A stretch of 64,000 nt of DNA from Cristatella mucedo. Lineage: Eukaryota > Bryozoa > Phylactolaemata > Cristatellidae. The translations under genes were made by a program, and so were the position numbers. The stretch spans positions 2,912,501 through 2,976,500 of the forward strand of contig WPIO01000026.1 in NCBI GenBank assembly GCA_009760855.2, written 5' to 3'. Position 1 is the first letter of the stretch; every line of letters begins with the position of its first letter. This document shows, piece after piece, positions 58,155-64,000 of this stretch. The notes under the pieces were generated by a model. It worked only from the letters and a program-made list of their open reading frames with translations, was not told the DNA's origin and searched no databases.

Positions 58155-58352
58155 GCAGCAGCAGCAGCAGCAGCAGCAGCTAATGCGCGCTATAAGCTGA
58201 TTTAGCAGCCTCGTTTATATAGCAATAGAGGAGCCTCGACGGCCGCCGCCGCGTGCAGTTGGCAATACAGGATCGCCCACTGCAGGATGCAAACCCGAGA
58301 CCTCGGTGGTGTAGAGCGAGCGCCTTATCTCTTCTGAGCTATCGCGGCTCAT
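58155..58352 (-). mobile_element. SINE B copy with (CTG)n tail
   Basis: Minus strand: GAGCCGCGATAGCTCAGAAG, AGATAAGGCGCTCGCTCTAC, CTCGGGTTTGCATCCTGCAG (B box with one change), GGGCGATCCTGTATTGCC, GCTATATAAACGAGGCTGCT, AAATCAGC, then nine CTG units (58156-58182 on +) as its 3' tail. Confidence 0.88.
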
Positions 58353-58960
58353 TTCCCGAACAACCTCTGGCGTTGAAGGCCCGGACTCTGTAAGCCGGTT
58401 TGCTTCGTAGCGTTTCTCTTCTGCTCCGCTCCACCCCGTTTCACACTCGTCTCTGAGAGCTTCCCGACGGTTCGCGAAACGTTCCGGCTGAGCGCCGTTA
58501 AATTAGGCCTATCGCTCAGTCCGCTTGCTGCGTTCAGACGCTTCGCTTTATACGACGCGGCCGCCGTCCGATTTCGCTTGCCGACCGCAAGCGAGGCTCC
58601 CAGCACGTAGCCACTCTCCGCTGCGTACTCGGTCGATGCACGCGGCGACGGTGGCGCCTGCGTCGAGTCGCCGGTGCCACACCGAGCGGCGCCGGCTCCA
58701 GGCGTAGAGCTGGCAACGAGCTGCCTCGTCGCCGCCACCAACGTCGACGAAAGCTCGCCGGGTCGCGCGCGCCCAGCGGTTCCGGTCCGTCCGGCGCACG
58801 GCAACCGCTGAGCGAGACCGCGCGCCGCTCGCAGGGCGCTCGACGTCAGCCATAGGCTGCGAGAGCGCGATCGACCAGGTATTCGCTGACTGCTCGAGCG
58901 CGCGCACCTCCGATCGGCTCCTCGGCGCTCGAGAGCGGCCTCGCGAGACCCGCTCACAGC
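58353..58960. promoter_or_regulatory. CpG-rich block
   Basis: CpG-rich; open on the minus strand for 202 codons (58349-58957), with no recognised domain. Confidence 0.3.
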
Positions 58961-59290
58961 ACCACTTCTTTTCTTTTTTGAGAGCAGTTCCAGAATTCCG
59001 TGGCCGATGCCAATTGCTTTTTCTTCTTAAGGTTCAGTTCGTCGGCAGCAGACGCGCGGATTTCGTGAAGATTTCATTATTAATGTATGATTATAATATG
59101 TTATATAATTATTTATATTATTTACCAAATTATAATCGTATACATGTATATGTATATATTGTACGTACATCTATTTTATTAATATATATGTTATATTTTA
59201 TTTATTATTATTCTCACTGATCTTTAATTAACATCATTAAGATATCAGAGCAGAGTCGCATCGCGCGTCCGATCCGCCTAAGAGCAAACA
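58961..59290. other. AT-rich patch between CpG blocks
   Basis: About 160 bp of nearly pure A/T at 59080-59240, in strong contrast to both sides. No gene. Confidence 0.5.
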
Positions 59291-59446
59291 AATTTCGAGC
59301 CAGCAGGTGGTGACGAGTGGCGCTCGTCTTTGTTCAAGCGCCCCGGCGGCGCGTGCCCTCAGCAAACTCAACAATTTCCGCTTGTCCGTTGTCGCCGCTC
59401 CAGCGATCGGCAGCCCTTCAGAGCGCAAAATCCTCCAAGATAGCCC

Positions 59447-59545
59447 CTCTCCGACTAAGCCCTTTGCCCCGCTCCGACGTACCGCGCCCCCCTCCCTCTC
59501 CGACTGAACCCTTTGCCCCGCTCCGGCAACGCCCATCCGCCCCCC
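59447..59545 (+). repeat. 49-bp tandem duplication
   Basis: CTCTCCGACTAAGCCCTTTG CCCCGCTCCG at 59447 recurs at 59496 with a few changes. Confidence 0.85.
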
Positions 59546-60420
59546 TCTGCCGCAGCTGCTGCCAATCGCAACCTACTGGAGCGCGCGTTTCGATCAGTAC
59601 TTAGCGGGCGCGGGCTTCGATCGCCGAGCTTCCGTCAATCTTTCGTGAATGTGCGCGCGCGCCCGACCGACCGCGGAGCCGCGGCGCTCTCGCACGCTAC
59701 GCTGGCTTCCACCTCGCCGCGCCCACTCAGTCCCCCCACACACCCTGCGAGCGCGCCTCCGCGAGCTCGCGCTCGGCCGTCGAGCGGCGGCGGCGCGCGC
59801 CTGCCGCCGCGGCCGCTCCCGGCACAGGCGGCCGAGGTTGCTCTGAGCCGAGGGCAGGCGTCAGCGCCAGTTCGCTCCTCCGGGCGCCGACGGTCAATAA
59901 AAAGCGGCGCTGCATCGCAATTAACGGCCAGGGCGTCGAACGCACGCGTTTGGCGCAGCAGCGCAATTCAGCGTCGCGCGCGGCCGCCGGCCCCGTCCGA
60001 CTGAAAGTGCCTGGGCACCGCGCGCGGCCGGCTATTTACCGCGGCGCGAAAGCCGCCGCCGCCGCCGCCGACCCGGTCGCGCCGCTCGCCCCGCGCTCGG
60101 CGGCTCGCGCGGCGCGACGGTTGTTATTCCCAGCTCGGAGACGCCCTCGCCGAGCGCTCGAGCGACATTGCGCACGAGTCCGCCGATATTGTGCTCGCGC
60201 GGGTGCCGCGAGGCGGCGGCGACGGCGGAGGGCGCTCCGGCAAGCTGCCAGCGCCGCTAGGAGGCCGCCTGCCGCGTGCGTAAGGCCGAGGCCGCTCGAA
60301 ACCTTCGAAACGCCGCGCGGGTCAGACGACGACGACTGCGGATAATAGCGAAGGCCGGACACAATCGCGGGTCGACCGCATCGCATAGCGTCGGCCAGGC
60401 TAGAAGACGCGCGGCCGCCG

Positions 60421-60464
60421 CGGTCCACGAACGGTCCACCGACGGTCCACCGACGGTTCACGGA
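60421..60464 (+). repeat. 11-bp tandem repeat CGGTCCACCGA
   Basis: Four units: CGGTCCACGAA, CGGTCCACCGA twice, CGGTTCACGGA. Confidence 0.93.
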
Positions 60465-62486
60465 CGTGCACCATTCGCCGATTCGCCGCAGCGGCTCCGA
60501 CGGTCGAACTCGGCCAGCTGCTCCGCGAGTAGCCCGCTCCGCTTGACCGTACGTAATGCGATCTTCCTATCGATCGCGCCCGTCGCGCGCCGAGCGCCGA
60601 GCGCCGCTCCTCCCTCCGAGCGGCATCGCTCAGCCGCGTTTCTCCGTCGTGGCTGCTTATTAAGAGCACTACTAAATTCGCTCGGCGTGCTGAGAGAGCG
60701 CGGCCGAAGCCGTCATTGACCGAGAGCGGAGCTAAAGCCTCGCGCAGCACTTCGCCTCCAAAACCAAAGCGGGGGGGGGGGCACATCCACTTTAAGGCGA
60801 CGCGAGGCGCGCGACGCGCTCTCGCAGCGGGCACGAACGGGTTGAATTTTTTTTTTAAAGGGCCTCCGAATAAGCTAAGTCTGCTTGCGACCCACTGCGA
60901 TCCTCCGCATAGGATCGGCAGAGCAGAGCCCAAAAATGGCGACCGCGCATCGGACAGTGCCTCGCGTCTACCGTTGCGTCTGCCAGAGATCGCGGCAGTC
61001 CGCTCGCCCTTTCTGCGCCACGAACTGCAACGCGCTCGTTGCGTCGCGACATCGGCGGCGGTCGGGCGCAACTCTGCAATCCATTCCAGAGCGGAATGGC
61101 GGGATGCCGCGAAGTTTGGCAGACACGCCGTCGACGCAGCCAGCGCCAGGCGCTGGGCTGTCGCTAAAACGCGCTCCAGCCTTTTCTGGCCGCTCCCGGC
61201 CACTACGGCGCGCGCGCCCACCGCGAGCCCACGTTCCGTCGCATGCGGCGTCGGCGCGCGGCAGCGAGATACGCTGCGAGCCAAGAGACTCCGTACGAGG
61301 GTTGCAACGCGTGCAAACGTGGTCCGAGACAAACGCGAAGCCGCGACGCACGGGCGGCGCGGCCGCTCACGCGCTGCTCCGCTCACCCAGCGCAGCGCAG
61401 CGCGAGCCAGCTCGGAGGTAGTCGGCTGGCGATCGGGCTGTCGGCAGCTCCGCCCTTTAGGATGCGCGCATCCTCGCCGTTCGCCTTTGTAACTCCAGGG
61501 GACGGCCGGCGAGTGGCTCGTAATGCGAGAAGCGACTGTCGCTGCTGCTGCTGCTGCCGCCTGGTCTCTGGCAGCCGAGCTGTTTCCGCGCGCGAACGTG
61601 CGTCGTCGATCGGCGCCCGCTCGCCAGGAGGCCGTCGCCACATCGAGGCGACTCGTCGCACGTTCAGGACTCTGCGGCGGGCGAGCGAGCGAGTATCGTC
61701 AGGTCAACGCCAAAGCCTAGCTCGCAGGGAAACTTCGCGCACTTACTGGCTAGCGATAGCAGCAATGGGAATGATGATAATATTAATGGCCAGGACGCTC
61801 GCTTGCCGCACCGAAGGGCGAGAGCTCGACTCGCGCGATCGAGCAGCGTCCGTCGTTCCAGTCGGACTGTCGCGTTGCGGCAGCCCGTGAGGAGCCGAGC
61901 AGCACCGTGTTTGAAATAACCCCGGCCCGATCCGACATCCTGCTTTCGCAGCGGCGATAGAGAATGCAGCTTGCGGGCGCATGTCGCCAGTGGGACGCTC
62001 GACGGGCGGCGTCTGCCGCGGCGTCTGCCGCGGCGACCGCCGCCCGAGTAGCGCCGCCGAGCGGCTGCAGTCGGCCATTCGGCGGTGAGGGGGCTGGCCG
62101 CTTACTGGCTGGAGCGCCAGGGCGGTGCGCTCGGCATGCGGCCCGCGACTGCAGGCGCCCATTCCAGCAGCGCAACCTCGGTGCAACCGGGTGCGTCCGG
62201 GTGTCGGCGCTGACGGTGGCACTCGCGCCGGCTGCCGCGCCAGGAGCGCCTGCAAACGGACGGGCGGACGGACGGAGAGCCGAGCGTAGCGTTCTCGAGG
62301 CGGCCGACTACAGACGGCACCGCCGCACACGTCGTAGGGAGTCGCGGCCGGCGACAGCGCTTGGCCGCGCTGCTGCCGCTGCCGAGGCGGCAGGGCCGGC
62401 GCCGGTCGATGACGCCGAGTGGCGACCGCGGTGGCCGCCGCCAAGCGACCGGTGGCCTCCGCCGGTAGGCAGACGGCCGACCGGCC

Positions 62487-62558
62487 GCCTACGTCACTCA
62501 AACGCGCCGCGCTCGGGGAGGCGGCGGCCCGAGCGCGGCGCGTTCGAACGACGGAGGC
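62487..62558. repeat. 31-bp inverted repeat with perfect 17-bp core
   Basis: AACGCGCCGCGCTCGGG (62501-62517) is exactly reverse-complemented at 62528-62544, with a 10-base loop. The match extends outward to 62487 and 62558 with about four mismatches. Confidence 0.92.
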
Positions 62559-63429
62559 TAACGCACCGGCGGTTGGACGGACGGAGCGCGCGCGGACGGA
62601 GCTCGAGCGAGCGGCCAGCGCGTCCGACCCGAGCCCGGGCTCGGGAAGCTGGGTGCACCGCGGCCACTGATGCCGCCGACTCGGACGCCGCCCCCTGCCG
62701 CGCCCTGCACCCGGCCGCTCCGCGGCGCTGGCGCACGCTTCGTGCCAGTTGCCGGCGTTCGCTAGCAGCCTCCAGGAAGCCACCCCGCGGACTGTTATCG
62801 CATGTGGTGCGGCGCGATCGATAATTCAGAGCCGCGAATTGAATCCCTTTATAATGCGAATGATTCACGAGCGCGCCGCCGTTATTTTTAGTCAGCGACC
62901 TGCGCCCCGGTGCTAGCACCGATCGCCGCCGCCGTCTCGGAGGCGGGCGCTCAGCCGGGCGCACGGCGGCCGCAGCTGCACTTGCGTAGGCCGGCGCCTT
63001 CTAGCACCGAGCCATTAGCCCGGTGCCTGCGGTGCTCTGGGTTCGCGCGTCCGCTGGCGCTGAGGCGCGTAGAAGAGCGGCGTGCCCCACCCCCATTCAC
63101 CCCCTTCTACCCTTCGCGGCCCCGCTCGCGCCTCCGCCACCCACGGCCAGCCCGCCACTTTCAGTGCGCGGCCGTAGTCTGCCCAGACCGCCCTCTTCAA
63201 TTACGCTCGGCGAAGCGCTCACGGTCTCGCGCGCACAATTGCGCGTCAAATCGACGGGTGGAAATGCGCCGACAGACAGCCGCCGGCCGTCGACCAGCGC
63301 GGCTCGGTCCGCGGGCTCCCTCCGCCGGCTTCTAATCTACTTATCGAGCGTCAGCGACGGCGACGGTGCGATGCTGAGAGCGCTACGTCGCGCTGCGGCA
63401 AGAGCTGGAGCGAGTTCGGGTACCTGTTA

Positions 63430-63855
<426 letters not shown>

Positions 63856-64000
63856 GAGAGGCTGTCAGAGAGGAGAAAGAGATAGCTAGACTGGAGAGAT
63901 GTAGAGAAGAGGGAACGCACGCGGAGACGATTAGGTCGGAGTCTGTCATCCAATTGCTACAGGGTCTTTGTGCGGGCTTCAATTGAGGAGCGACGTGTTC

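Noticed and set aside
60400-61641. 413-codon open frame on the minus strand
   Set aside because: Overlapped by long plus-strand frames in the same CpG-rich DNA, low-complexity Arg/Ala composition, no domain. Stop codons are rare in such DNA by chance.

Overview
The window looks like nuclear DNA of an animal, most likely an invertebrate. Evidence: no dense ORFs or operons; long microsatellites; several CR1/L2-type LINE fragments ending in (ATT)n; tRNA-headed SINEs; two hAT-type DNA transposon remnants; and sharply bounded CpG-rich blocks. I cannot name the species. I could not recognise a single intact host protein-coding gene. The long open frames in the GC-rich blocks are best explained by a lack of stop codons in CpG-rich or simple-repeat DNA.

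Layout. 1-10 kb: mostly AT-rich unique DNA, with a ~0.96 kb long inverted repeat (1151-2113) and a decayed minus-strand LINE of a second family (7930-9560) followed by a SINE. 10.78-13.49 kb: a complete but dead hAT transposon with a perfect 8-bp target duplication and a broken ZBED/GTF2IRD2-like transposase. 14.8-36.5 kb: a LINE graveyard with at least nine family-1 fragments in both orientations (14780, 20455, 21630, 22250, 23225, 24305, 25030, 27791, 28565), an older longer one with endonuclease and RT remains (29925-31980), and further tails. 36.7-39.1 kb: a CTG tract and a CpG-rich block with CCG repeats. 39.9-40.6 kb: a compound microsatellite. 41.5-50.5 kb: SINEs, LINE tails, a candidate non-autonomous hAT element, and the C-terminal end of a second hAT transposase. 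50.6-63.4 kb: alternating CpG-rich blocks and SINEs. 63.4-63.9 kb: (GA)n/(ACAG)n arrays.

How the parts work together. The most interesting signal is a retroposon network. LINE family 1 ends in a two-tier stem-loop (AAGCGCC...AGAGA-loop-TCTCT...GGCGCTT) followed by (ATT)n. A tRNA-headed SINE (SINE A, seven copies) carries the same 3' stem-loop, as expected if it borrows the LINE's reverse transcriptase. A second tRNA-headed SINE (SINE B, about seven copies) has a different body, and its 3' part resembles the end of LINE family 2. So the window may hold two parallel LINE/SINE partnerships. Two LINE-1 copies about 2.3 kb apart (25.0 and 27.8 kb) are almost identical over several hundred bases, which suggests recent activity. 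A second theme is a scatter of short perfect or near-perfect hairpins (34646, 39272, 43082, 53205, 62487) outside recognised transposons.

Limits: all alignments were done by eye, so family names, boundaries and identity estimates are approximate.
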